A program made the position numbers and the translations under genes. Positions 38,751 to 49,340 of a stretch of 64,000 nucleotides of DNA are shown piece by piece; position 1 is the stretch's first letter; every line of letters starts with the position of its first letter. Source of the stretch: Bryopsis sp. KO-2023 (taxonomy: Eukaryota; Chlorophyta; Ulvophyceae; Bryopsidales; Bryopsidaceae); contig BSYQ01000003.1 of the NCBI GenBank assembly GCA_030272585.1, positions 2,480,001 through 2,544,000 of the forward strand, in the 5' to 3' direction. The notes below the pieces were generated by a model, which did no database searches, was not told where the DNA came from, and saw only the letters and a program-made list of their open reading frames with translations.

Positions 38751-40568
38751 ATGGCTGGCGTGGAGTGCGGAGCGTGCAAGGTTCAGGTCCCTCTGAGTGA
38801 GGTGGTGTCGCTGGCGGGATGCTCATGCCTCGTTTGCAACCCTTGTCTTACGACGCACGTGTCGAACGCGATCAACCTCGCGTCGAGGCAAGTCGTGGAA
38901 ACCACCTTTCAGAAGGCGTACCCCGTTGGGCAGCGGATCCGCTACATCGACGACCAGGGTGACGTCACGGTGGGAATTATATGCAAGAGGAATTGGTCGG
39001 AAGAAGACTGGGCACGCTGCACTCTGACAATTCGAAACCTGGGAGCCGAGGAGAGTTTCTCGATCGGGATTTGGCGAGTGGTACCTGCGTCGAGAGGGGA
39101 CGCTGTTCCGCGACTGAGGATACCAGGGCTTCCTCGGGTGATTTGCCCCGGCAGCTGCTCTGGTGCGGAAATCGATGGCGCTTATCTGCGACGTATCGCT
39201 CCCGACGCCGTGACGCATTGGGACGATAGGTGTTTCGAGGCGTCCGCGCTGCTGAGCAATTTGGTGAGGTGTCCCAACGGAAGCTGCGGGGCATTGATCG
39301 AGAGAGTCGGTTGTGGGACGTCGACTCCGCCGATATCGGCGATACCAGAAAACGCCAGTCCCAGATCCAAATATGCTGCGTTACTTCGAGAAAGGTATCG
39401 TTACCGCTGCGCCAGGTGCGGGAAGGACTTCTGTGGGGTGTGCTTGGAACAGCCCTACCACGATAGATACAATTGTCGGGAGAATCGAGCGCCGCAATGT
39501 CGTTTTTGCGACAACAAAGTGCTGGACTGCCCCTCTCTGGAGGGGAAACGGTCGAAGGAGTTGAGAAAACTCGCCAAGGAACGGGGGGTGGACGTGAGCT
39601 GGTGTCTCTACAAAGCCGAGCTAAAGCGAGCTTGTCGATTGGCATGCGAAACTTGCGTGAATCCTGCCTGTGCGGAGAAGGTAAAAACGTCATGCACCAA
39701 GATTCTGGCGTGCGGGCATGATTGCTGTGGGGTGCGAGGGGAGCCACGGTGTCCCCCTTGTATCGAACCGGGGTGCGCTTCGGCGGAGTCAGACGGGACG
39801 ATGGATTGCCAAATTTGCTGGGAAGCGCTCCGATCGGGGCCCTGCGTGCAAATCGCGTGTGGACATATCTTTCATCTCAGTTGTGCAAGGGAGAGAATCG
39901 TGCAAGGATTCCCGGGGCCAGAGATTTCTTTCAACTTCATGTGCTGTCCGCTGTGTGGGTCGAGGGAAGGGCATTCTGGTGGTGCGCAGACTTCAACAGG
40001 AGCCGTCGCTATGGACCATTGCATGCTGGCTTTGGAAATCAAGCCGGCTCTGGAGTTGAGGAACGATGTGGCTAAGTTGGCTAAGAAACGGTTGAAGCTG
40101 AGCGGGGAACTCAGACGGCAAGCAGAGCTGCAGCCTGGGGGGGAATACGAGGGGCGCCCTGTGGACTACGCGCTCAGGAAGTATCTCTATTTCCAGTGTC
40201 ATCGATGCAAAAAGCCGTACTTTGGTGGGGAGAGGGTGTGTCAAAACGGACAGCGGAATCAGCAAGAATTCAAGGTGGAGGATCTGGTTTGTGGGGGTTG
40301 TGCTGCATTGGCTTCGGGAAATAAGTGCGAAATTCACGGAACTTCAGGAATCGAGTGGAAATGCCGATTTTGCTGCAGCGTTGCGCTGTGGTTTTGCTGG
40401 GGGACGACTCACATGTGTGACAAATGTCACTCCTTGTGTGCGACGACCGGTCCTAGGAAAATTGGATGCAGGTCGGTGGAATCTTGTCCGTTGGGGATTA
40501 AGCACCCCCCTCCAGGCGAGGAATTCTGTTTAGGGTGTTCTCTGTGTCGGTTCAAAGATGTGGTATAG
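38751..40568 (+). CDS. Compact RING-Cys-relay (RCR) E3 ubiquitin ligase, MYCBP2-like C-terminus
   Basis: Intronless 605-residue protein. The N-terminal half has Cys-rich treble-clef material (CGACK..CLVCNPC near residues 6-32) and an IBR-like module (CPNGSCGALI, then CARCGKDFCGVC...H....C, about residues 170-245). Next is an NFX1-like CGHDCCG zinc knuckle, then a RING (CQICW...CGHIFHLSC...CCPLCG, from about residue 353). The last 125 residues are a tandem-cysteine domain as in MYCBP2/PHR1: YFQCHRCKKPYFGGERVC, CRFCCSVALWFCWGTTH, and GIKHPPPGEEFCLGC. From known MYCBP2 biochemistry, two relay cysteines (C4520 and C4572) pass ubiquitin to Thr or Ser; the equivalents here are C497 and C549, exactly 52 apart, with the later His kept (H560). 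So ester-linking E3 activity is likely, by inference. The start ATG at 38751 has a purine at -3; an in-frame GTG upstream at 38694 is not a start. Confidence 0.9.
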   Translation: MAGVECGACKVQVPLSEVVSLAGCSCLVCNPCLTTHVSNAINLASRQVVETTFQKAYPVGQRIRYIDDQGDVTVGIICKRNWSEEDWARCTLTIRNLGAEESFSIGIWRVVPASRGDAVPRLRIPGLPRVICPGSCSGAEIDGAYLRRIAPDAVTHWDDRCFEASALLSNLVRCPNGSCGALIERVGCGTSTPPISAIPENASPRSKYAALLRERYRYRCARCGKDFCGVCLEQPYHDRYNCRENRAPQCRFCDNKVLDCPSLEGKRSKELRKLAKERGVDVSWCLYKAELKRACRLACETCVNPACAEKVKTSCTKILACGHDCCGVRGEPRCPPCIEPGCASAESDGTMDCQICWEALRSGPCVQIACGHIFHLSCARERIVQGFPGPEISFNFMCCPLCGSREGHSGGAQTSTGAVAMDHCMLALEIKPALELRNDVAKLAKKRLKLSGELRRQAELQPGGEYEGRPVDYALRKYLYFQCHRCKKPYFGGERVCQNGQRNQQEFKVEDLVCGGCAALASGNKCEIHGTSGIEWKCRFCCSVALWFCWGTTHMCDKCHSLCATTGPRKIGCRSVESCPLGIKHPPPGEEFCLGCSLCRFKDVV

Positions 40569-41112
40569 TTACATATATATTTCTTTTTTTTTTAGTTAGG
40601 GGGGGTTGGGGGGCGGGGGGCGATTGAAAGAGAGAGGGAAGAATCATACATTCATCTCGGAAGTGGTTTTTTTGGAAGCGTATTTCGAAAGAAAAAAAAA
40701 TGGAAGCGGAGGGAAGGGGGGTAGTTTTAACTTCATAGCATGTGCGAATTTACATGAATTTTTTTTTTCACAGGAGAGGAAGAAAACGGTGATGGAAAGA
40801 ATGGGATATTTTGACATCGAAGAAGGGGCGAAAAAATTTATTTGCGTTTTTTTTTAAGTGTACACTACATTCATGCTGTAAATAGTACTGTTTTCTTTTC
40901 TCTTTCTTTTACTCTTTCCCTCTGTGTGACTTGATCGATGAATATGAACGTTACACGCCCGATTCTTCTGTGGAGGGAATGGCATTCAACATACGGAGGA
41001 AAAAAAAATGGGTTTCATTTTTTATTTTAAAAAAGAAACCCATTTTTTGTTCCATAAGTGTCTATCATTCTCTCTTTTGACACTTGCACCTTTTTTTTTG
41101 TGGTTTAGGGAG
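40569..41112. other. Intergenic, no supported gene
   Basis: About 540 bp of T- and G-rich low-complexity DNA downstream of the E3 gene. It should hold that gene's 3' UTR. A short inverted segment around 41009-41047 (AAATGGGTTTC and GAAACCCATTT) can fold into a hairpin and might act in transcript 3'-end structure. Nothing else is visible. Confidence 0.4.
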
Positions 41113-41114
41113 TA

Positions 41115-41744
41115 CTGTAATACGCAAATCTTTCACATTGCTTTAGGATCGCTGGTCTTTTTTTTCGCGTACCTTATTTTCGTTTCCAAAGATGGGCACG
41201 AAAATAACGCAGGCGCGAAAATAAAGCAGGCGCGAAAGAAATGCATGGCGAGAAAGAAATGTAGACGCGAAAGACTACCTAAAACTGTTCTACAATCACG
41301 CCTCAAGACCACCAAAGTCCATTGAGTCGCTGTCAGCGGACAGCTCGATCGAACGAACCCGAGCCATGTTTGCAACACCACCCCAAATGTCAACCAGGGA
41401 TTTTTCCTCCTACTCTATTTTCGTTCATGCTTTATTTTTGCGCCTGCTTTATTTTCGTTCCTGCTCTTTTTTCGCCTACCTTATTTTCGTGCTTTGGTCC
41501 GCGCGCGAAAATAAGGTACACCCTTCATCGTATTTAGTGTAGCCTACACTATTTCCGTGTACGGCAGAAATTTTAGAAAACAGAAAATAGTGTGGGCCAC
41601 ACTATTTCCGAAATCTACACTTCTAGTTAACGTTTCGGTTTTCCATGAATTAGTGTGGCCTGCACTATTACTGAGGTAACACTATTAAAAGACCCACACT
41701 AAATACGATTGAGGGTGTAGCGCGAAAATATTTGCGTATTACAG
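41115..41744. mobile_element. TA-target DNA transposon, copy 2, carrying a nested MITE
   Basis: Same inverted ends as the element at 25804-26634 (CTGTAATACGCAAATCTTT) and TA on both sides (41113-41114 and 41745-41746). The right inverted repeat has one mismatch. The internal TTATTTTCGCGC motifs are shared, but most of the central segment differs from copy 1. Near its right end, the GGTAGCGCG sequence of copy 1 is interrupted by a 199-bp insertion (next entry). It sits between convergent genes. Confidence 0.85.
41519..41717. mobile_element. Nested 199-bp MITE with TA duplication
   Basis: Inverted ends CACCCTTCATCGTATTTAGT and ACTAAATACGATTGAGGGTG (one mismatch), flanked by TA at 41517-41518 and 41718-41719. 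Copy 1 of the host element has the unoccupied site (GGTAGCGCG at 26606-26614), which shows directly that the insertion duplicated TA. The interior is built from palindromic AATAGTGT..GGCC..ACACTATT units. It has no coding capacity. Confidence 0.9.
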
Positions 41745-42054
41745 TAACATAGAGAGAGAGTCACCATCTGGTCATGTTCAGCAAGGAGGAGTTGCATGAA
41801 AATCAAATACAAAAATTGGGTTCCTTCTAATTCATACGTTAAAAAGTTCGTTGCCTGTTGAGTTGTTTTTTTTCAAACTCAACCGAATTCCAAAACCACC
41901 ATCAGAACTCACATCATTCTACCTTTTTCAGTTTTTGAATCAACGAATGCATGAGGACAAAACGATGGAAATCTCTCTCTCTCTCTCTCTCTTTTATGCT
42001 CTCTTTTTTATACTCTCTAATGAGGCTTTTTTTTTCTCTTCTCTCTTTTTTCGC

Positions 42055-45000
42055 TCAAAAAAACTCGCAAAACAGCAATCTTTCTCGGCTGACCCCTTCA
42101 TCGCGCAGTCTTTTTGCCAAGTCAGACGCTGTGGACCCTCGAAGTCCGGCCAGCAAAACAGCGCAATCTTGCACCTTCCCACCGACCAAACCTGGGGGGT
42201 GAAGAAGAAAAAAAAAGACACACCAGCAAACAAGCACACATCATCGAATTGGAAAGTTGCATAAAGTGAAAAGTGTTGAAAGCATACCCTGAACAATTCT
42301 CTGATCATATAGGAAAAAAGATTACAGATGGCGTTTTCATCGTTTCTTGTTTTCTCTGATTGATTCACGGTTGCAGAAAATGGCGCTCGCTCACCTGGTA
42401 AACCTCCAGCTCGATCGAAAATAACATTTTCCAAAACTTCCTTTCCTAGCTGAAGCTCCTTCCCATCCTCCTGCTCCACATATACAGGAATGACCGACAC
42501 CTGGCCAAGAAAATAACACACCACATCCATCTCAATACCGTAACCTAACACTCAAAAACATATCTGCGTATGGAACCCTGCCCCAGAATCTAGAAACTAC
42601 ATCACAGCCAATGCGCCCTCCCACTCGACTCATATTCCACCAAAAAAAACAAAACACTAACACTAACACTAATGGATGAAAAAGAAAAGAAAAAACACAA
42701 ATGCTTGGGCATCGTACCCCCGACTCCCTCCAGACGTCCCATTCTTGAATGCATGCTGCAGAAACTTGCTTGTCCGAGACGTATATGATAGTGATGGGTT
42801 GCGTCGCCGCCATGGCTTGAACGGGGGCCCAATTCAACGCAGCCCTCAACGGAGCCAATCCCCTCGTTCCTACACATGCCATCAGCAAGGGCCGGGAATC
42901 CTGCACCAAACAGAAGGACTCAAAACATGATGAGAAAATGACTCTTTTTTTTTGGTAAGGAAATGAGCATCGCCAAATATCAAATTTACCTTTTTTACAG
43001 AAGAAAATAAGGCATAATTTGGTCGAGGTCCAAAAAATTGCATTGACACACACTGCTCACCTCCATCGCACTCAGCAGACCGACATAGCTGCTGAAAAGA
43101 GAGGCGAATCCTCGTCCCAACACTTGACTGACCTGTGGAACACCCCAGAAAAGAAAAGGGGGGAAAACACAGAAATCCAGGTTGAAAACCACCCCATTAA
43201 TATCATCGCCCCCAAACCCCCCCCTCCCTATCAACAAAAACTCCAAAAACTCCAAATGGATTGTGGTGCTGGTCAAAATATCAACTCATTGCTCACCTGC
43301 AATGTGTCGCCTGGAGCCATGCCTGCCAATTTTTCATTTTCAGGATGTCCATCACGCTCGACCAATATCTAATTAAAAAAAAGAAAAACAAAACAAAACC
43401 AGGGATTCATTCAGAGCGATTCTAAAAGAAATTCTAGCAAGAAAACGTTTTTTCGACTCGACTCGAATCAATGGCCTGGATTGGGCAAACTGTAATGGAA
43501 TGCTGCCGATTACCCACTGCCTGGGTAATTCCCAATCACCTCGTTTTCCACACCTCAATGATGGACGCATCCAGCAGGGCGGAATTTCGCCTGGCTTCGT
43601 AGGGCGAACAACAAACAGCCAGGAGTCGCTGAGGCGACACTGTGTTTCCATCTTCCGGAGAAAATCGAACACCCACGAATTGACCTGGAAGCTGTGCAAG
43701 CAAGGAAAAACCATTGAATGTAATCTGTGCATTGTGGATGGCCTTGCAAGTTTGCAAGTTTGCAAGTTTGCAAGTTTGTGTAATGTAAATTAAACATTTA
43801 TTCATTCAATCTGTGCATAGATAAATGTCAAGGCTCTTCATGAGGGGATTTATTCTCGTACTATATTTGGTTGGATAAGCGATTTTTTGTGGGGTTACCC
43901 ATGCAATTCTGGTCAGCGTCTTTTCTGGAGGTTATCGATCAGTTTCTTCTTAGTTTACCTTCGGGGTGGAGAGCTAGATATGGATATTGTTGTGATTTGG
44001 TGGGGGGGGGGGGGGATTCTGAGTCAGCCTATAACACATTTCCATGAACGGATTGCACTCGGCCTTTTAGCAATGTGTAAAAAAATTCCAATTTCAATTT
44101 CAATCTGTGCATACATATCTATGTATCTCCTCAAAATTGAATTGAAAAAGGCTCAGCTTTTTTGGAAAAAAAAATTGACGTTTTGGCACCTTGTAGCTGT
44201 CGATCCATCTGGGGGCTTTCTGAATTCTCTTCAACTTCCTACCATCCATGTAATCGACCTGCATCAGCCAAAACAAAGCCTCATTGTTTTGGGGTGGAGT
44301 GGGGTTTCACAAAAACAAAACATCCGTGTTTTTTTTTCTTTTCTCAAAGTCGAGGTTGGCCACTTACATGATCTTCCACACTCAAAACTAATAAGCGAAC
44401 GGTTCCGTCTGCCGACGCCCCCCTGAAATTGCAACGATGGCCAGACAATGTCATGTTTTCGATTTTCGATTTTATACCCAGCATTGCGAAACACAAAATT
44501 CACTGTTTGGGTTTGCAGCCAGCATTGCAAGCAAAATGTACAAAGTAAGTTTCAGTGTGCCAAAAAAAAAAAAATGGGTTATTTGTAGAATTAAATAAAG
44601 CATTGGGATTGAAGAAAAATGAGGGAGGATTTTATAAGGGATAAAGCCTGCCAATGCATGAATTGGGGAAAGTATATTTCTGATCGATGAGGACACCCCC
44701 CCAACTGAGGAGGGCAAAAAAACTGGCGGAAAAGCCAGCTCAAGAATTGACGACTTGACGCTGCCAACCTCGAGTCGAAAAAAACGCTGTTTCAACAACG
44801 TCATCAGCGACAAACCTGTTTTCCGTAACCGTCGCCGTCCCCCACTTCAATTCTTGGCGCGCATCGGCATCTTGCGTCGAGACGTCCTGAGCCGGCGGAG
44901 AGGCTGCCGCAGATTCGTCGCTCAACGCCCGACACGAGTGTCGCGAGACCTTCGTGCGATTCCAAAGCCTTCCGCAGGAAGATCTATCCACACCGCGTGC

Positions 45001-45084
45001 GCGTTCACATCGAACGGACGATACTCGCCTGTGATGGAGGCTTCCCACCGAACAGGACGAGATTTTGCAGTCCGACGTCCGCAT
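42055..45084 (-). CDS. Ferredoxin-reductase-like FAD/NAD(P) oxidoreductase, possibly organelle-targeted
   Basis: Flavin oxidoreductase with an FAD-binding barrel and NAD(P)-binding domain. Nine exons on the minus strand: 45084-44816, 44422-44368, 44258-44190, 43691-43554, 43368-43297, 43132-43061, 42900-42718, 42500-42395 and 42191-42055; sum 1101 nt, 366 residues. The FAD part shows TVRLLVLSVEDH and LPGQFVGVRF (usual PGQF-type motif), then PGDTLQVSQVLGRGF. The NAD(P) part starts RPLLMACVGTRGLAPLRAAL, a shifted form of the usual GGTGI.P motif, and ends with VQDCAVLLAGLRG and the family-like EGV..ERLLF. The first 60 residues are Ser/Arg/Cys-rich with few acidics, resembling a transit peptide. 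Overall order recalls the plant chloroplast protein At1g15140, but this is recollection. A SINE-like repeat lies in intron 3. The natural redox partner is unknown. Confidence 0.9.
43743..43777. repeat. Four tandem TTTGCAAG octamers
   Basis: A short exact tandem array of the octamer TTTGCAAG in an intron of the oxidoreductase gene, a typical minisatellite-scale slippage product. Confidence 0.8.
43958..44120 (+). repeat. Dispersed short repeat family, copy B (SINE-like)
   Basis: Matches copy A over GGAGAGCTAGATATGGATAT, GAGTCAGCCTATAACACATT and CACTCGGCCTTTTAGCAATG, ending in TTCCAATTTCAATTTCAAT. A poly-G run (44001-44014) replaces part of the copy A middle. It sits in intron 3 of the oxidoreductase gene. 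Confidence 0.65.
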
Positions 45085-45271
45085 CTGTCCCTACGACGTC
45101 GCGCTGTTTTGATCCCCCCTCCCGAGTTCACTTTCGACAGGTCGTTGGTATGATAACGCGCGCGTCGCAACCCACTTCCGTAAAGAACTTTGGATTTCAG
45201 GGCTGTGCGTGACGGATATGTTGCAAAAACGGTGACGTTTTCCTTGTACTCTATTTCCTCCAGCACGATTG

Positions 45272-46293
45272 GCAGGCGTCTTTAATCGAGGACACTGTCC
45301 TCATTGTCCTCATTCTGGTATTTGAGGACACATTGTGAGGCTTATTTGAGGGTTGTGTGAGGACAGCGGATAAAAACGGCGCTAAAACGACAGAAAAGCG
45401 AACATAAGTATCATTTGGCGCAAGGCGACTTATTTGATCGACCCGCGCGCTTTCACAGGAGTGCAAAGTGACCCACTTCGTCCTGTTACATATTATAGTC
45501 CACTCAAAATATCCCAAATTCTCGATGTAACACTAGCTGCCACCCAAAATATCATCTCGAAAACACCCCAGTCACCCAAAAAACGTTCTTTTACCAAACT
45601 ACAAGGCTTTAGCGACGGCTTCATACTGCTTGGCATGCATCACGCCTTCAAGAGAAAATCACTGAGCCCACAGAACTCATCTCGACGGTAGTTCATTAGG
45701 GAGAAATCTGCCTCAACGCGAGAGGTTGTTGTCATTCCAAGGGTGCTCACGCTGGGGTTTCTTCCTTTGGGGCATTGTTCGACAATTTGGTGGAGACAGT
45801 ATACAAGTAGCATAAACGAAGAGAGAACGACCTTACAGATTGTTTCCACCACCCCTATTTGAAGACTGTCGACCACATTCGTTCACTTCATTTGTGGTGG
45901 ACGAATGTGGTCGACAGCCTTGAAAGGCGTTTTCGTCCACAAAGGCTCCACCTATGTCTCAGCGTCAGAATGCACAGCACAGAACATTCTCCTCCACTTT
46001 CATATAACGGTCGTTTTGGTGGCTGGTGACCCCCGACGCTCGACTCATTTTTTCGACGCAGTATGGCGTGAGAAGTGCCCACAGAATAAAGGGACAGTTT
46101 CGAGGCCGGGCGAAACACCTTTCCTTTCCTTGGGGGCCCAGGGACAACAACTATGTGAGTGGGCAGGGTCGCCTTCTCGCAAAACGGTCGTGCTTGTCTG
46201 CGGCTGACTGGATTCAACTTTGTGAAATGAGGACAGGTCGAAGACCTTAAATGAGAACAATGTCCTCACGTGTCCTCAAATAAAGACGCCTGC
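45272..46293. mobile_element. 1.02-kb foldback-type element
   Basis: Terminal inverted repeats start GCAGGCGTCTTTA and end TAAAGACGCCTGC; the next bases on both sides keep the same GAGGACAC / GTGTCCTC theme, so the inverted ends extend to about 40 bp with mismatches. The middle holds a near-perfect stem-loop: CTGTCGACCACATTCGT (45866-45882) and its complement (45901-45917). No clear target duplication is seen (flanks have GATT at slightly different spacing), and no transposase. It separates the divergent oxidoreductase and membrane-protein genes. Confidence 0.7.
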
Positions 46294-47434
46294 TGATTCC
46301 TCCCGTCCGTGGGTGGGTGGTGCTTCTTGAATCGAATTGAATTGCTTCTTGGTGGCGACATCCTCATTGGTTGTAGGAAGATGAGGCCAGACCTGACCAA
46401 ATAACAAATGTGTGAGGGGGAGGAAAACGAGAGGTGTGTCATTCTGCATATTCTTGCACATGTGCACCAGGAGGCGCCGCCTCGATTTGCAATCCGACCC
46501 AGTGCGACATGGGGAGCAGGGGGAACGGCGCACAACAAACGCCCAAGGGACCTCGTGGCTGGAGAGTGGGCGACCGCTCCGGGCTCGCGTCAGCCTTGCA
46601 TGAATAATTCTGGAAGCAACGCGTTGCGGTCGACGTTCCACCGCTCATCGGGGATCTCGACCGAAAAGTAAAATTCGTGGGAAGAAGGTGACCAAAGTGA
46701 GTGCATAACCGATTCTTAAAGCGGAGTTCGCGTCATGCGCGCCAGTTGTTTCGTTCTCGTTCTCGTTTTCGTTCTCGTTTTCGTTTTCGTTTTCTGGAAG
46801 CAGTGAAGTGGAACGAAACACGGAAAATCAGAAGGAAGAATCGTCGCAAAATCGTCCCAGCATGCCTTCGTGTTGATTCTGTCGCTGTGCAGATTCGTTC
46901 TAAATGTGATGGTGAGGTGACACCCCACGGGCGACCGCGCCAGGCCCCCCTTTTTTTTTCCTTCTTTTTTTTCTTGGGTTTGTTTTTCTATTCCGAATTA
47001 GAAAAAAGAAAGATTCGACCATCGCCAGAAAAGAGAAAAAAAAGAGAGAAAAAAAAAACCCTGTGTTTCGCGGCGTGTTTTTTTTAAATATATAAAAGAC
47101 CACCCTGGCACCCGGATCGCTTTCGTCGCGCAGTAGTGCGTTTGTCGACGTACGGGGGGTGAAAAAACGGAAAGGGCTGCGTAAAAAATAAAAAAAGGGG
47201 GGGGAAGCCGCTCGCGCGCTCGATAAAACTTTTACATATATTTATATGAAAACACGATAAAAAAGAAAATAGAGGAAAAAGAAAAGAAAAGAAAAAAGAA
47301 CATACGTCGATCCGGTCGGGTTCCGGTGGGTTTGGTTGGTTCTCGGAGGAGCTTGGCGGCTGCGCGTCTCGTCACATAGCTTTATCGTCGTTGGAAAAAC
47401 ATAGGCGTCAATCCCCGCGGTGTTCGAGGAGAAA
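46294..47434. other. Intergenic with hexamer microsatellite, no supported gene
   Basis: Between the foldback element and the membrane-protein start. It contains a (TTCTCG/TTTTCG)n array at 46746-46796, purine- and pyrimidine-rich runs, and presumably the promoter of the plus-strand gene. Short frames around 46270-46670 have no supporting features. Confidence 0.4.
46746..46796. repeat. (TTCTCG/TTTTCG)n hexamer array
   Basis: Imperfect tandem hexamer that alternates TTCTCG and TTTTCG. It lies about 640 bp upstream of the membrane-protein start. Confidence 0.8.
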
Positions 47435-49340
47435 ATGCCGGACGTCGAGACTCCGGAGACCCAAAGTACTGCCAGCGCATCGCTTCCAAGCTCCAACCAA
47501 ACGACACAGAGCTCGAATCCTGTGCCTCTGGAGGTCCCGTTGCGGTCGCAGACGGTATCCAGGGAGGCCGCGGAGAAAGCCGTCATCGAGCTGAGCGTTA
47601 CGGTGCATCCCAACAGCCCGTTGGCTTCGTTTCGACGGCGAGCGGAGGTCCCGAAATTCCCAGGTGCGGTTGGTGCGTTTTCTTGCGGAAAGAGGCGCTG
47701 ATATCTTGGGCCAGTTCTTGTGAAAGTTACGAAAAGGAGTGAGAGAGAAAAGTGTGACGAATCGGATTCGAATTTGTGTAATTCTCCTGAGTTGCTTTTT
47801 AAGTTCTATCTTTTTTCACAAAGGATTCACCTAATCGGTGTATATTTTGCAAGAAATCCCAAACCCCAGTCGAAAACTTGAGTTTGAAAAAACTTAGTTT
47901 AGTATATTAAACCGAGCCAAATTGTTGGAATTGGGGCACTTCTAATGGAATCGTTGTGCAGCCCAGATAATGCATTGTTTCTCATATCTTGAAGTAGGAG
48001 TATATATATTCATATGCATGCATTTAATCTTTTTCATTTTCAGGATTTCTTTTGTAGTTGAGGACGTTTCTTCCTCTTTATTTGTTTAGCGACGTTTAAA
48101 CATAAAAACCTGACAAGCACAACCCCAGATGCCTCACAAGAGAAACCACCACATATATACGTATGTTAACACATATTCTTATTTAAAAAAAAAAGAAATA
48201 AGTATGTTTGATTTGAGGCTGGAATCCAATGCAAACCATCCTCTTTGTAAAAATTCAAAATGGGTTTCCACCACTCCAGCAGTAGAATCCTAATTTCCCA
48301 GAAGTAAATAATTAAATAAATTTGAACAACTGGAACCGAATGTTGTTTGTTGATTTCTCTCCTCAAAAAATTCCAAGACATATATTTTTTATTATTTACT
48401 CAAAAAAGTCTCCTTTTTCTTTTTTCCTCCTCAGGGTCATACATGGCTTGGTATGTGATGAGAGGAATTTGCGACTGTTGGGATCCCAATTTCACGGACG
48501 AAAGCGAAAACGGAGCCTGGTGCCGAAAACTCTTCCTGTGCAGACTGAATTTGATAATGGTTCCATTTTTGGCGGTGGTCGACCTCATTGTCAATTCATT
48601 GATCGCTTTCACGCTGCTTCCTATGATTTTTTTGTGCCTATGCTACCCCTATCGGAATCTCGTCGTTCAAAGACGTCAAGAGGAGGAGCCCCTCGACGGT
48701 GAGCTTCTTGCCAAATAAATAAATAAATAAGTAAATAAATAAATAAATACCTTGTTAAATGATCTGAAAAGAAAAAACACACACACACACACACACACAT
48801 TTTTTTTATATTATTTTTTTTCTTATTTTTTTAATTTATTTTTTAATATTATCATTTAAGAAAACCTGGAAGAAGAAAAGGAAAGACATTGTTGCAACAC
48901 CTGGATGACATGCATTCGAAGAGAGATAGAGAAAAAAAAACACATTATTTTTCTAGGGCTTTTTCTTATGTTTCATTTTTATCCATTTTTTTTTCTTTTC
49001 TTATGTCCATATTATTGAATTCCAAAATTTTGTTGGTTCCCCCTCCCCCCTTTTTTTTCTTTTTTTTTCTTCAGGGTGCCCGCTTCATGAGTCTTGCGAT
49101 CCTATGGTGAGGGTCTTCTCTTCATTCATGTTGGTTTTAGCGACGCCTATAATCATCTTTGGAATCATCAAACCCCTGCCCATTGCGCAAATTTTTGTCA
49201 GATGGGCAGATGGACACACCGTAGGTTATGCATATTTCGAAGAAGCATGTTTATGTTTCCTCAATCCGTGCGATACGAAACCCGTGCAGTTTGCGTGGGG
49301 GGTGTTTTTTCGCCACAGAGGCTCCGGAGACCTTGTTTGA
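47435..49340 (+). CDS. Small Cys-rich membrane protein of unknown function
   Basis: Three exons, 47435-47663, 48435-48698 and 49075-49340, total 759 nt (252 residues) with closing phases (donors GTGCGG and GTGAGC). The N-terminal 75 residues are Ser/Thr/Pro-rich and probably cytosolic. Residues from about 77 onward have GSYMAWYVMRGICDCWDPNF, then a long hydrophobic segment starting LIMVPFLAVVDLIVNSLIAF (one or two membrane passes). After a basic/acidic loop and CPLHESCDP, there is a second hydrophobic segment (VFSSFMLVLATPIIIFGIIK). Many cysteines face the same regions. I do not recognise the family. The start ATG at 47435 has a favourable AAA before it. Confidence 0.75.
48716..48750. repeat. 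(AAAT)n microsatellite
   Basis: Nine tetranucleotide units, one with a G, in intron 2 of the membrane-protein gene, near a (CA)n run at about 48779-48800. Confidence 0.85.
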
